Source: Gallionellales bacterium GWA2_55_18 (lineage in GTDB: Bacteria > Pseudomonadota > Gammaproteobacteria > Burkholderiales > Gallionellaceae). From it: DNA of 33,062 nucleotides. Numbering within the stretch: the stretch's first letter is position 1; each line of letters opens with the position of its first letter. Positions 25,352 through 33,019 of the stretch are shown here, piece by piece. Under the pieces are notes generated by a model, which saw nothing but the letters and a program-made list of their open reading frames with translations, made no database searches and was not told where the DNA came from. The stretch lies in contig MGWP01000009.1 in the NCBI GenBank assembly GCA_001801055.1, positions 1-33,062 on the forward strand, written 5' to 3'. A program made the translations under genes and the position numbers.

Positions 25352-26425
25352 ATGGCAAACATTGAAAAGCGCACAAATGATGATGGCTCGACTTCGTACC
25401 GCGTAAAAATTCGCCTCAAAGGACATACACCTGAGTCAGCAACTTTTGAACGCCTGACTGATGCCCGTGAATGGGCGAAAAAGACTGAAGCCGATATGAA
25501 GGCCGGGCGGCACTTCGGGATCAGCAAGCGCCACACATTGGCTGAATTACTCGATCGCTACGAAGCCAGCAAGGATTGTCGCGAACTCAAATCATTGGAG
25601 CAAGTGAAGATCAGGCTTAAATGGTGGCGCGCTCAGCATGGCGACTCATTACTATCAAACATGACACCGGACGTTATTGCCAAGGCGCGGGATGCACTCA
25701 AGGCGACACCGAAACAGCGTGGCGGTGGGGTACGCTCAGACGCGGACGTTAATCGCACCCTGGCCGCTTTATCAAGCGCGTGCGGCTTCGCGGTGAAAGA
25801 GTTAGGCTGGCTTGAACGCAATCCGCTGGAAAGAGTATCGAAGGGCACGGAGAGTAAAGGCCGTGTACGTTTTCTTGACGATGCTGAACTGGCGCGCTTC
25901 TTGAAGGCTTGCCGGGAATCCAGCAACGCCTCTCTATATTTGGCCGTGGTGCTGAGCCTGACTACCGGCGGACGGCAATCTGAGGTGATGGGATTGCGCT
26001 GGCCGCAGATCGACTTGAAGCGCCGGACGGCCATGCTGGGCGACACGAAAAACGGCGATGCGCGTGTGCTGCCATTGTCCGGTGAAGTGATTGGATTATT
26101 GCAAGAGCGCGCCAAGGTGCGCAGCCTGACCGATGACCGCCTGTTCCCGCCAACTGCCGCAGCCAAGAAGGCGGAATACCTTGACCTTCGCCAGCCGTTT
26201 GCCGCCGCGCTGAAAGTCGCAGAGGTCGAGGATTTTCACTGGCACGATTTACGTCACACAGCCGCGAGTTACTTGGCTATGGCCGGGACTTCACCACTTG
26301 AGATTGCCAAGATACTCGGGCACAGAACCATGGCGATGGTGGCCAGATATTCGCATCTATCGCCGGATCGTGTGATTGCCCTGGGCGACCTGTTGGCCGA
26401 ACGCATGGGCATGGGGGTGGCATGA
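25352..26425 (+). CDS. Tyrosine recombinase / phage-type integrase
   Basis: 357 aa site-specific recombinase. An N-terminal AP2-like arm-binding segment (residues about 1-50, with SYRVKIRLKGHTPESATFER) is followed by a SAM-like core-binding domain (about 60-165). The catalytic domain (about 170-357) shows R208 (TTGGRQSEVMGLRW), K233 (DTKNG), H298 and R301 (HDLRHTAAS), H324 (LGHRTM) and nucleophile Y333 (ARYSHLS). All are intact, so it should be active. The family commonly integrates in tRNA 3' ends, and tRNA-Lys lies just upstream. The stop overlaps the next gene's ATG. Confidence 0.96.
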   Translation: MANIEKRTNDDGSTSYRVKIRLKGHTPESATFERLTDAREWAKKTEADMKAGRHFGISKRHTLAELLDRYEASKDCRELKSLEQVKIRLKWWRAQHGDSLLSNMTPDVIAKARDALKATPKQRGGGVRSDADVNRTLAALSSACGFAVKELGWLERNPLERVSKGTESKGRVRFLDDAELARFLKACRESSNASLYLAVVLSLTTGGRQSEVMGLRWPQIDLKRRTAMLGDTKNGDARVLPLSGEVIGLLQERAKVRSLTDDRLFPPTAAAKKAEYLDLRQPFAAALKVAEVEDFHWHDLRHTAASYLAMAGTSPLEIAKILGHRTMAMVARYSHLSPDRVIALGDLLAERMGMGVA

Positions 26426-27588
26426 TGTTCAAGGTGGGCATTGGAAGCGACGACTTCCTCACTGGTAGCACATTCGTCAAACTCGGCAACGTGGCAAGCG
26501 CGATAGAGAAAGTATTGCTGGCGAATGGATCGCCCAACAAGTTTCAAGCTGAACGCGATGCTTGGCCTTTTATCCACACGGGTATTGTTGCAGGAAAGCT
26601 ACACCCACTAGCCCCGGAAACCCTAGATGTACTTTCAATCAACGATTACGGAAATGGAGTTGTGGGTTTTGATGAGTTGGTGGAGTGGGGACAATGGTGC
26701 AAGCGTTTTGAATTTGTGAGGCATCCAGCGCTATCCGCACAAGATGAGTATGTCCCGCTATTTTCCTTGCTGGAAGGTTATTGGGACAAGCCTTTATCCG
26801 AATTACCAAAATCGTTACAGGCGAGGGTAGGCGGGCGAATTGTCAAAAGAGTTGTTGGGCATAAGCCAAAGTTTGATGCAAACGGAGAATTAGAGTGTGA
26901 TGCTGAAGGACGGTATCCAGTCTGGGAAAAAGTCCACAGCGAGCACCACGAAGCCGGAGATTTTATTGTTAGCTGGGATGCGCTAACACCTGACCAACGC
27001 CAAACGCTTGCAAGGCAAATAGACTACCAGAACGACCCAAAAAACGCGGAAGAGCAAACATACTACTGGAACTTGGTATGCGAGAAGAATGCTATCGAAA
27101 GGGAAATTAGAGAATGGGAGTTGATGCACCACCAGAACGTTCCCTCAGAAGCGAAAATTCAGAGAGAAAGATTGAGTGAGCTTCGTGTTGAACTGGCAGA
27201 GGTAGAGCGGCGATTTAAGTTGCCACCCCCTGCCGCCGTGGAGCAAGCCGCACCGACCGCGAAGTGTGAAGATGCGCCCGCTACAACACCTGCACCCACC
27301 GCCGAGGTTCAAGCCGCACCTGATGCTACCGTGGGCACGAACAGCAAAGCCAATATTGAGCGCATATCCGTGCCGCGTCAACAAGACAAGGCAATCTTGG
27401 AGTGGCTGCGGTTGCACGAATACGACCCGATGAAAATGCCTGTGCAGCGCCAAGGTATGCCGGGTGTAAGAAAGATTTGTCGTGATGCGTTTTGTGAAAA
27501 GAGCACAGATTTGTTTTTATCTAAAAAAGTATTCAACACAGCATGGCAAAGGCTTCGTGACAATGGCGACATGGCAGACGTAAAGTAA
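26422..27588 (+). CDS. Unknown 388-aa island protein with coiled coil
   Basis: No family recognised. The start overlaps the integrase stop (ATGA), so the two are translationally linked. Residues about 1-200 are a mixed globular region with many Trp and acidic residues. About 205-265 is strongly charged and helical (EREIREWELMHH, RLSELRVELAEVERR), probably a coiled coil. About 270-310 is an Ala/Pro-rich linker. The last roughly 75 residues (KAILEWLRLHEYDP ... KKVFNTAWQRLRDNGDM) look like a small helical, possibly DNA-binding, domain. Base composition is more AT-rich than the integrase and the primase, suggesting a separate origin. A link to integration control is inference from position only. 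Confidence 0.75.
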   Translation: MMFKVGIGSDDFLTGSTFVKLGNVASAIEKVLLANGSPNKFQAERDAWPFIHTGIVAGKLHPLAPETLDVLSINDYGNGVVGFDELVEWGQWCKRFEFVRHPALSAQDEYVPLFSLLEGYWDKPLSELPKSLQARVGGRIVKRVVGHKPKFDANGELECDAEGRYPVWEKVHSEHHEAGDFIVSWDALTPDQRQTLARQIDYQNDPKNAEEQTYYWNLVCEKNAIEREIREWELMHHQNVPSEAKIQRERLSELRVELAEVERRFKLPPPAAVEQAAPTAKCEDAPATTPAPTAEVQAAPDATVGTNSKANIERISVPRQQDKAILEWLRLHEYDPMKMPVQRQGMPGVRKICRDAFCEKSTDLFLSKKVFNTAWQRLRDNGDMADVK

Positions 27589-27590
27589 TA

Positions 27591-27660
27591 CCCACCCTCC
27601 GGCTAGACCCACCCATAAAATAAGGGATGGTGGGAGGGTAGACGGGAGGGTTAGTCATAG
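27591..27660 (+). promoter_or_regulatory. G-rich intergenic tract with hairpin and G-quadruplex pattern
   Basis: cccaccc... and ...ggtgggaggg can pair imperfectly. The plus strand has five GGG runs (27624-27650) separated by 5, 1, 5 and 1 nt, a canonical G4 pattern. It lies between the 388-aa gene and the Xis-like gene. Confidence 0.5.
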
Positions 27661-27710
27661 AAATATCGTGTGAAAACTGCAAAGTTAGCAGGAAAATACG
27701 AAAGCAAATC

Positions 27711-27971
27711 ATGACTAACGAAATACAAAATTCACCTCGACTAGCTACAGTAAAAACACTCCCAACGTGCTTCCCGTTGCTGGGGCTGACCGCCGCCGCA
27801 ATTCACGGGCAAATTTTCAAATCACAAGACCGCTTCGACAGCAAAGGCCGCAAGATAGCAGGCAACGGCTTGGCTGCGACTGGCGCAATTATCCGGCGCG
27901 GTCGCAAGGTTCTAATCGACGTTGACCGCTACGGCGCATGGTTGGCCGGTACTGATGGGGGGGCGAAATAA
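27711..27971 (+). CDS. Small Xis/AlpA-like DNA-binding protein (putative)
   Basis: 86 aa. The middle reads LLGLTAAAIHGQIF, a helix-turn-helix-like stretch, and the end reads RRGRKVLIDVDRYGAWLAG. This resembles the wing/terminal segment of excisionase or AlpA-type proteins in integrative elements. Such proteins direct excision or activate the element's genes. There is no strong ribosome site close to the ATG. The stop TAA overlaps the next start (TAATG). The assignment rests on short motifs and context. Confidence 0.6.
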   Translation: MTNEIQNSPRLATVKTLPTCFPLLGLTAAAIHGQIFKSQDRFDSKGRKIAGNGLAATGAIIRRGRKVLIDVDRYGAWLAGTDGGAK

Positions 27972-28294
27972 TGACCGCCCCCAGAAAAGCAAAAACCCCG
28001 CAAGGCAGGCAGGCCAAGGGGGTTTTCAATACGACATCAAGCGCGACCATTCTCACCGATATGCTCGAATCAATCAAGCCAGTTCTGTTGGCTGGCAAGA
28101 GCATTCGCCTGATTGATTACCCACCCGAGCAACGACCGTATGTAGTCGGCGCAATTGCCGTGCTGCGCGACGAGTTGCCGATCCGCACCGGTTGGCAAAC
28201 TATCCGCGAATCGCACTTGTCACAAACTAGGTTGCGTGCGCTGCGCTACAGCATCCCCGGCGAATTTTTGCGGGAGGTCGGCCATGTTGTCTGA
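27971..28294 (+). CDS. Unknown 107-aa island protein
   Basis: No family recognised. Basic N-terminus (residues 1-20), then a region with ILTDMLESIKPVLLAGKSI and a C-terminal basic segment ending IPGEFLREVGHVV. It overlaps the preceding gene by one base and the primase gene by 11 bases, so it belongs to the same transcript. Its place between Xis-like and primase genes suggests a regulatory or replication accessory role, which is inference. Confidence 0.65.
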   Translation: MTAPRKAKTPQGRQAKGVFNTTSSATILTDMLESIKPVLLAGKSIRLIDYPPEQRPYVVGAIAVLRDELPIRTGWQTIRESHLSQTRLRALRYSIPGEFLREVGHVV

Positions 28295-30827
28295 CGCGCA
28301 GACCAGTGTTTCAACCGTAGAGCAAGCACTGAGTTTCATCCTTGCCGATGACCGCGACACTTGGATCGAATGCGGCATGGCAATCAAGGCGGAATTGGGC
28401 GATGCAGGTTATGACGCATGGGATCGATGGTCGTCAACTGCTGACAACTACCGCGCCCGCGATGCGGCGGCTTCATGGAAATCGTTCAAGGCATCCGGCG
28501 GCGTGGGCATCGGCACATTGTTTCACCATGCCAAGCAGCACGGTTATCAGCACAACACCACCAGCAAGCCAACACCGCTGACACCAGAGGAGCTTGCACA
28601 GCGTGAAGCCAAGCGCAAAGCCGAAGCTGACTTGTTGCTATCCCGGCGCAAGGAAGCGGCAGGCAAGGCGGCATCTATCTGGAATGAGCCAGCAAGCGCA
28701 CTGGAGGCCGGATGCCCGGCTGTGAGCGAGCACCGCTACCTGAAGCACAAAGGCATTCAACCTCATGGTGCAAAGATATATCGTGGCAGCTTGACCATCG
28801 GCGGCATGGATTGCAACGGCGCGCTGATGATACCGATGAAGCTCAACGGCAAGATAACCAGCCTGCAATTCATAAACGCCGAGGGTGAGAAACGCTTTTT
28901 GCCCAACGGCGAAAAAGGCGGTTACTTGATCGGCAGAATCGAGGTTGGCAAGCCTGTCTGTATATGTGAGGGATTTGCCACCGGCGCGAGTATCCACGAA
29001 GCAACCGGCCATGCTGTGATTGTCGCATTCGATGCGGGCAACCTTCGCAAGATGGCGGAAGCATTACGGGCGAACAGGCAGGATGCGCAAATCGTACTGT
29101 GTGCAGATGATGACGAAAGCGGAACAGGGCAACGCAAAGCGACCGAAGCAGTACAAACGGTAGGTGGATTGATTGCCATGCCGGAATTTGATGAACCACG
29201 TCTGGGCGGATGCAAGGACTTTAACGATATGGCAACGCTCTACAGCCTGGACACCGTTAAACAGGCCATTGATGGCGCAAAGCCGGTTGCTGAAAAATCG
29301 GACGCACCAGAAAGCGATTTAAGCCCTTCAAATGCAGCAGGCAATACCAACACCTTAACCACTGCCCCGGAACCGCTACCCGCATTGCCTGATGTGCAGG
29401 CATTCGATTATTCCTACTTGCCGGATGCGCTACGCGGCTATGTGCGGGATATTTCCGAACGGATGCAGTGCCCTCCTGATTTTGCGGCGGTTGGCGTGCT
29501 GGTGATGATGGCAACGATCATCGGGCGCAAGGTTGGCATCCGCCCAATGAAGAACAACGACTGGACAGTTATCTGCAATTTATGGGCGGCTGTTGTCGGC
29601 AATTCCGGCGTGATGAAAAGCCTGACATTGGCAGCGGCATTGTCGCCCATCAAAAAGCTACAGGCGGCGGCATACGAAGCATTCAACAAGGCGAAGGCCG
29701 AACACGACAGCCAGGCTGAAGTTGCCAAGCTGCAACAGTCGGTCAACAAAACCGAAGCGCGGAAGAAACTGAAGAGCAACAAAACCGCTGATGTTTCTGG
29801 GTTGCTGCAATCCGGTGAAACAGACGATGCGCCTATCCTGATGCGATACATAACCAACAATGCCAGTTATGAGGCATTGGGCGAATTGCTGATGGAAAAT
29901 CCCAACGGCTTGCTGGTGGAAGCGGATGAGATCATCGGCCTGTTGAAACAGCTTGATGCCGGTGGGCAGGAAGTGGCGAGATCGTTTTATCTCACGGCGG
30001 CGGACGGCGACAAGCCTTATACCTTCGACAGGATCATGCGCGGTAAGGGGTTGCACATTGATGCGCTATGCCTGTCTATCATCGGTGGCATTCAACCTGG
30101 CGTGCTGGCCGAATATGTGCGACAGGCAACCGGTGGCGGCGCGGGTGCGGACGGATTGCTGCAACGCTTCGGGCTGATGGTGTACCCGGATATTTCACCG
30201 AACTGGAAGGAGGTGGATCGTTACCCGGACAGCATGGTGAGGGAGGCCGTGAACCTGTTGGCCGAAAGACTGGACAACCTGAACCCTGCCGAGATCGGCG
30301 CGGAAGTTGACCAATATGGCGGCGTGCCGTTCCTGCGCTTCGACGATGCGGCACAGGTGCTGTTCTCAGAATGGCGCGCATCGCTGGAAATCAGGCTGCG
30401 CTCGGGTGATGAGCACCCGGCTATCGTCAGCCACCTTTCAAAATACCGGAAGCTGATCCCTTCGCTGGCGCTGATAAACAACCTGTGCGACACCCGGCAT
30501 GGTGCGGTCAGTGAAGAGGCATTGATGCGCGCTATCGCCTTCAGCGAGTACCTGGAAAGCCACGCACAGCGGATATACAGCTACGCCACCAGACCGGATA
30601 TTGATGCGGCCAAGACGCTGCTGAAACGGTTGGCCGGTGGCAAGTTGTCCAATCCGTTCAAGACGCGGGATATTTATCGCGCCGGTTGGGCTGGCCTTGA
30701 AACTCCGGCCAAGGCACAAGCGGCCATCGAACTGCTGATGGAATACCGGCACCTGCATGAAAGGGTGATGGATACAGGCGGGCGACCGACCAGCCACTTT
30801 TACCTGAATGAAGGGGTGGCAGCATGA
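28284..30827 (+). CDS. Primase-helicase with PriCT-2, Toprim and DUF3987 domains
   Basis: 847 aa, likely replication protein of the element. The ATG at 28284 follows GGGAGG; the frame is open further upstream but overlaps the previous gene. Domains: PriCT-2-like (about 12-80, DRDTWIECGMAIKAEL and YRARDAAASWKSFK). A Toprim-type primase region spans about 222-290 (VCICEGFATGASIHEATGH, IVLCADDDESG with the acidic triad). A DUF3987 ATPase runs from about 365 to 720. The Walker A-like VGNSGVMKS is near 438, the Walker B-like LLVEADEIIGLL near 541, and a downstream IIGGIQPGVL segment follows. Proteins of this layout are found in satellites and integrative elements. No origin was identified. Confidence 0.88.
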   Translation: MLSDAQTSVSTVEQALSFILADDRDTWIECGMAIKAELGDAGYDAWDRWSSTADNYRARDAAASWKSFKASGGVGIGTLFHHAKQHGYQHNTTSKPTPLTPEELAQREAKRKAEADLLLSRRKEAAGKAASIWNEPASALEAGCPAVSEHRYLKHKGIQPHGAKIYRGSLTIGGMDCNGALMIPMKLNGKITSLQFINAEGEKRFLPNGEKGGYLIGRIEVGKPVCICEGFATGASIHEATGHAVIVAFDAGNLRKMAEALRANRQDAQIVLCADDDESGTGQRKATEAVQTVGGLIAMPEFDEPRLGGCKDFNDMATLYSLDTVKQAIDGAKPVAEKSDAPESDLSPSNAAGNTNTLTTAPEPLPALPDVQAFDYSYLPDALRGYVRDISERMQCPPDFAAVGVLVMMATIIGRKVGIRPMKNNDWTVICNLWAAVVGNSGVMKSLTLAAALSPIKKLQAAAYEAFNKAKAEHDSQAEVAKLQQSVNKTEARKKLKSNKTADVSGLLQSGETDDAPILMRYITNNASYEALGELLMENPNGLLVEADEIIGLLKQLDAGGQEVARSFYLTAADGDKPYTFDRIMRGKGLHIDALCLSIIGGIQPGVLAEYVRQATGGGAGADGLLQRFGLMVYPDISPNWKEVDRYPDSMVREAVNLLAERLDNLNPAEIGAEVDQYGGVPFLRFDDAAQVLFSEWRASLEIRLRSGDEHPAIVSHLSKYRKLIPSLALINNLCDTRHGAVSEEALMRAIAFSEYLESHAQRIYSYATRPDIDAAKTLLKRLAGGKLSNPFKTRDIYRAGWAGLETPAKAQAAIELLMEYRHLHERVMDTGGRPTSHFYLNEGVAA

Positions 30828-31306
30828 GCTACCTTGCCAGATTGAAGCAGCTTGAAGATGAAAAAATTTCACAACATAGCCCCGATATAGACCTGCCAAA
30901 ACCGCCAAAAGCCCCTTTTGTCAGTTTTGGCGGTACGGGTACGGGGCATATTGAGAAAAAAATTATTGATGTAGAGATCATCGCCACACCAGCGTCAGGC
31001 GAATCAGCAACCGCATGGCGCTGGCTGTTGCACTACCCCGGCCACGATGTTGAAGTCAGCACAATGCCGGAATCAACCTGTGCCGAAATGCTGCGCGACT
31101 TTCCCGGCGCTATCGCTGCCGAACCGATACAGGACACGCCGAAGCGAAAAGCGACTGAAGTCGAGGCCAAAGAACTGCGGGCGCTGGTGGCGGCGATCTA
31201 CGCAGCCGATACCGACGATGACCGGGCAGAAGCATTGGCGGCGGCATTGGCTGATCCTGATGACGCGCTGCTCTGTTATCGCGCAATCGTTGCTGAAGCT
31301 CACTAA
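30824..31306 (+). CDS. Unknown 160-aa island protein
   Basis: Overlaps the primase stop by 4 nt (ATGA). The N-terminus is a short helix (SYLARLKQLEDEKIS) followed by LPKPPKAPFVSFGGTGTG, a Pro/Gly stretch common in proteins encoded after primases of integrative elements. The C-terminal half is acidic and helical (EAKELRALVAAIYAADTDDD). No catalytic motif. The conserved neighbour position suggests a replication or regulatory accessory role, unproven. Confidence 0.7.
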   Translation: MSYLARLKQLEDEKISQHSPDIDLPKPPKAPFVSFGGTGTGHIEKKIIDVEIIATPASGESATAWRWLLHYPGHDVEVSTMPESTCAEMLRDFPGAIAAEPIQDTPKRKATEVEAKELRALVAAIYAADTDDDRAEALAAALADPDDALLCYRAIVAEAH

Positions 31307-31318
31307 GAAAGGGCAAGC

Positions 31319-31588
31319 ATGGCTGCGAAAAAGGCAACGAAACCGCCTGTAGTCCACGAAGGGCAAGTGTTGAGGGCGATACCTACCCCCCAGCTAAAAC
31401 TTGCCACAATCGAGGATTGCAGGCGGGAAATGGCGCGGGTTTATCGTGATGCACGGACAGCCACCACCGACACGGCGGACGCATCGCGGCTGGTTTATAT
31501 GCTGACTTCGATTGCGAAGATGATTGAGATCGGGCAGCTTGAGCAACGACTAATTGCACTGGAGGAAAAACAGAATGGCAAAAATTGA
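31319..31588 (+). CDS. Small helical island protein (89 aa)
   Basis: No family recognised. Good ribosome site (AAGAAAGGG). After a Lys-rich start the protein is mostly helical (IEDCRREMARVYRDAR) and ends with a short coiled-coil QLEQRLIALEEKQ. Its last 14 nt overlap the next gene. The end motif resembles the start of the two following small proteins. Confidence 0.65.
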   Translation: MAAKKATKPPVVHEGQVLRAIPTPQLKLATIEDCRREMARVYRDARTATTDTADASRLVYMLTSIAKMIEIGQLEQRLIALEEKQNGKN

Positions 31589-31757
31589 ACAAAGAATTGC
31601 GGCACTAGAACAGCAGGCTGTTAATGTTGCCCGCAAGGTTTTCAGGATTGTTTGCGCGGGCGCAACACCCACACCCGAAGAACAGGCGCAGATTGATGAT
31701 GCGGAAGGGCGCGGCATGTTCGTCATTTGCCGATTGATTGTGTCGCACCCGGAATGA
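31575..31757 (+). CDS. Small island protein with N-terminal coiled coil (60 aa)
   Basis: Starts at 31575, with GGAGG 9 nt upstream inside the previous gene. Begins MAKIEQRIAALEQQ, then a helix-turn and TPTPEEQAQIDDAEGRGMF. The N-terminal motif is shared with the protein at 31803. No known family. Confidence 0.55.
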   Translation: MAKIEQRIAALEQQAVNVARKVFRIVCAGATPTPEEQAQIDDAEGRGMFVICRLIVSHPE

Positions 31758-31802
31758 TGTTCGCCCAAGGCAGTAATTGAATCGGATAGGAAAGGAAAAA
31801 AC

Positions 31803-32018
31803 ATGGCAACGCTTAATCAACGTATCACGGCATTGGAGCAACAAACACCGTGCGAGGTTTTCACTGCGCACCAGTTAGCCACTTGCACCGGCGAAGAGCT
31901 ACTCGACATTTTTCTGGCGCATCCTTACTCCGATGGTTCACACGAAAAATTTGTACTGTCACTCGGAAATAGTAATGAACAAACTACTTCGACCGATACC
32001 TTATCCCATCGGCAGTGA
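31803..32018 (+). CDS. Small island protein with N-terminal coiled coil (71 aa)
   Basis: Starts MATLNQRITALEQQ, closely similar to the preceding protein, then diverges (EVFTAHQLATCTGEELLDIF). Ribosome site AGGAAAGGA. Its last 44 nt overlap the next gene's proposed start. No family recognised. Confidence 0.5.
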   Translation: MATLNQRITALEQQTPCEVFTAHQLATCTGEELLDIFLAHPYSDGSHEKFVLSLGNSNEQTTSTDTLSHRQ

Positions 32019-32286
32019 GCGGCGGCGGAACAGCATCGCAATATCGCTTCGCTACGGATGGGCGGGCAGCTACCGCGAAGCCGTTGCGCAGGTTGTGGCA
32101 GCGAACAGGCGGGCGCGGAACACCCCCATGCCCGGTGAGCGGTGCGGAGCCAAGACGCGAAAAGGAACATCGTGCCAGTGCCAGGCATTGGGGAATGGCC
32201 GCTGCAAGTATCACGGCGGTAAATCGACCGGGCCGAATACGATAGAAGGGAAGATGAAGTCGGCTGCTAATCTTCGGAAATGTTAA
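31975..32286 (+). CDS. HGGxSTGP-motif zinc-binding-like island protein
   Basis: 103 aa from 31975; a start at 32128 (MPGERCGAKTRKG) is also possible and would avoid the overlap with the previous gene. The C-terminal half carries RCGAKTRKGTSCQCQALGNG, then RCKYHGGKSTGPNT. This is the Cys/His-rich HGGxSTGP pattern found in small phage and island proteins, and probably binds a metal ion. Residues before it (GWAGSYREAVAQVVAANRR) are basic and helical. Function unknown. Confidence 0.65.
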   Translation: MNKLLRPIPYPIGSERRRNSIAISLRYGWAGSYREAVAQVVAANRRARNTPMPGERCGAKTRKGTSCQCQALGNGRCKYHGGKSTGPNTIEGKMKSAANLRKC

Positions 32287-32311
32287 GGAATGTTAAGTTT
32301 TTGAACAGTTC

Positions 32312-32362
32312 CGCGCAGGCGCGTCATGGGCTTTGTACACCAGTACGCGCAGGCGCGTCATG
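32312..32362 (+). repeat. Pair of 17-bp direct repeats upstream of the last small gene
   Basis: cgcgcaggcgcgtcatg occurs at 32312-32328 and 32346-32362, exactly 34 nt apart. Just before, tgttaag occurs twice (32281, 32291). Candidate operator or iteron sites for the gene at 32416. Confidence 0.7.
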
Positions 32363-32415
32363 AGGTTTGGTAGCAGCGCCAATGAAAACACGATAGATGA
32401 AGGGAGTTACCGGAA

Positions 32416-32631
32416 ATGGAAAGCAAAAAGATTAACCGCAAGGTTGCAGCAAGGGTTCGGGTTCAACGCTACCGCGCCACACATCGCAGGATTGATTACG
32501 CGCCATCGCCAACAGTGCTGGCAGCGATTGACCGGCACTTGGCCGCAGGGCTGGACAACTGCATCGCCGGGGTGATTGATAAGCTGATAGAGGCGGGCGA
32601 TAAGGTCGTTACCGGAAATGTGCAAGGATAG
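32416..32631 (+). CDS. Small basic protein, possibly ribbon-helix-helix-like (71 aa)
   Basis: Begins MESKKINRKVAARVRVQRYR, then PSPTVLAAIDRHLAAGLDNC and IAGVIDKLIEAGDKVV. Strongly basic N-terminus followed by two predicted helices, compatible with a small DNA-binding regulator. GGGAG lies about 10 nt upstream. An overlapping frame from 32333 was judged less likely. The preceding repeats could be its sites. Confidence 0.5.
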   Translation: MESKKINRKVAARVRVQRYRATHRRIDYAPSPTVLAAIDRHLAAGLDNCIAGVIDKLIEAGDKVVTGNVQG

Positions 32632-32704
32632 TTTTCCTTGTCCATAAAGAGACTCTTTTGCGCACACCGTCTGAGAACAGGGAAATAACAGGCAATGGCC
32701 ACCG

Positions 32705-32845
32705 TTGGCTAGATCAACCGGGGTACGCACACCGGAAGGCAAGGCGGTATCATCACGCAATGCTTACAAGGGCGGGTGGTGCGAAGAGTTGCGCGAAATG
32801 TCCGCGCTGTTGCGGGAGCAGCGGGATATGCTGAAGCGGGTTTAA
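32705..32845 (+). CDS. Possible short coding remnant (46 aa), start unclear
   Basis: An open frame from a TTG at 32705 reads LARSTGVRTPEGKAVSSRNA then YKGGWCEELREMSALLREQR and ends at 32845. Protein-like composition with a helical end, but no ATG in frame and an upstream TGA. A nearby ATG (32695) is in another frame and stops after five codons, so the gene may be frameshifted. No other gene is seen in 32632-33062. Confidence 0.35.
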   Translation: MARSTGVRTPEGKAVSSRNAYKGGWCEELREMSALLREQRDMLKRV

Positions 32846-32976
32846 GCCATAAGCCGCCGCATAACCGGGCGAAATGGCTAGGCCGAAAAATATATAGGCA
32901 TTACGGTCTATATGCACTTTGTTGAAAAAGGCGCATTATGTGTCCATCAGAGTTCCTTCTGCTAAATTTTAAGGGG

Positions 32977-33019
32977 GGCGGATTCAATAACCAACCGCAA
33001 CAGTTAATGTTTAGTAGCC
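32977..33019. repeat. 43-bp direct repeat, copy 2
   Basis: Identical over 43 bp, same orientation, to 22975-23017; bases on both sides differ. It lies after the last recognisable island gene, 43 nt from the window's right edge. Confidence 0.9.

Noticed and set aside
32312-32362. Possible CRISPR array
   Set aside because: Only two 17-bp repeats with one 17-nt spacer, and no cas genes.
32333-32575. 80-codon frame overlapping the 71-aa gene at 32416
   Set aside because: Runs through the direct repeats and lacks a good ribosome site; the frame from 32416 has better protein-like features. Not excluded.
22975-33019. 43-bp repeats as the attL/attR of the island
   Set aside because: The left copy lies before nfeD and the SPFH gene, far from the integrase, while the tRNA-Lys 3' end is a far better attachment site. 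Kept only as an open observation.
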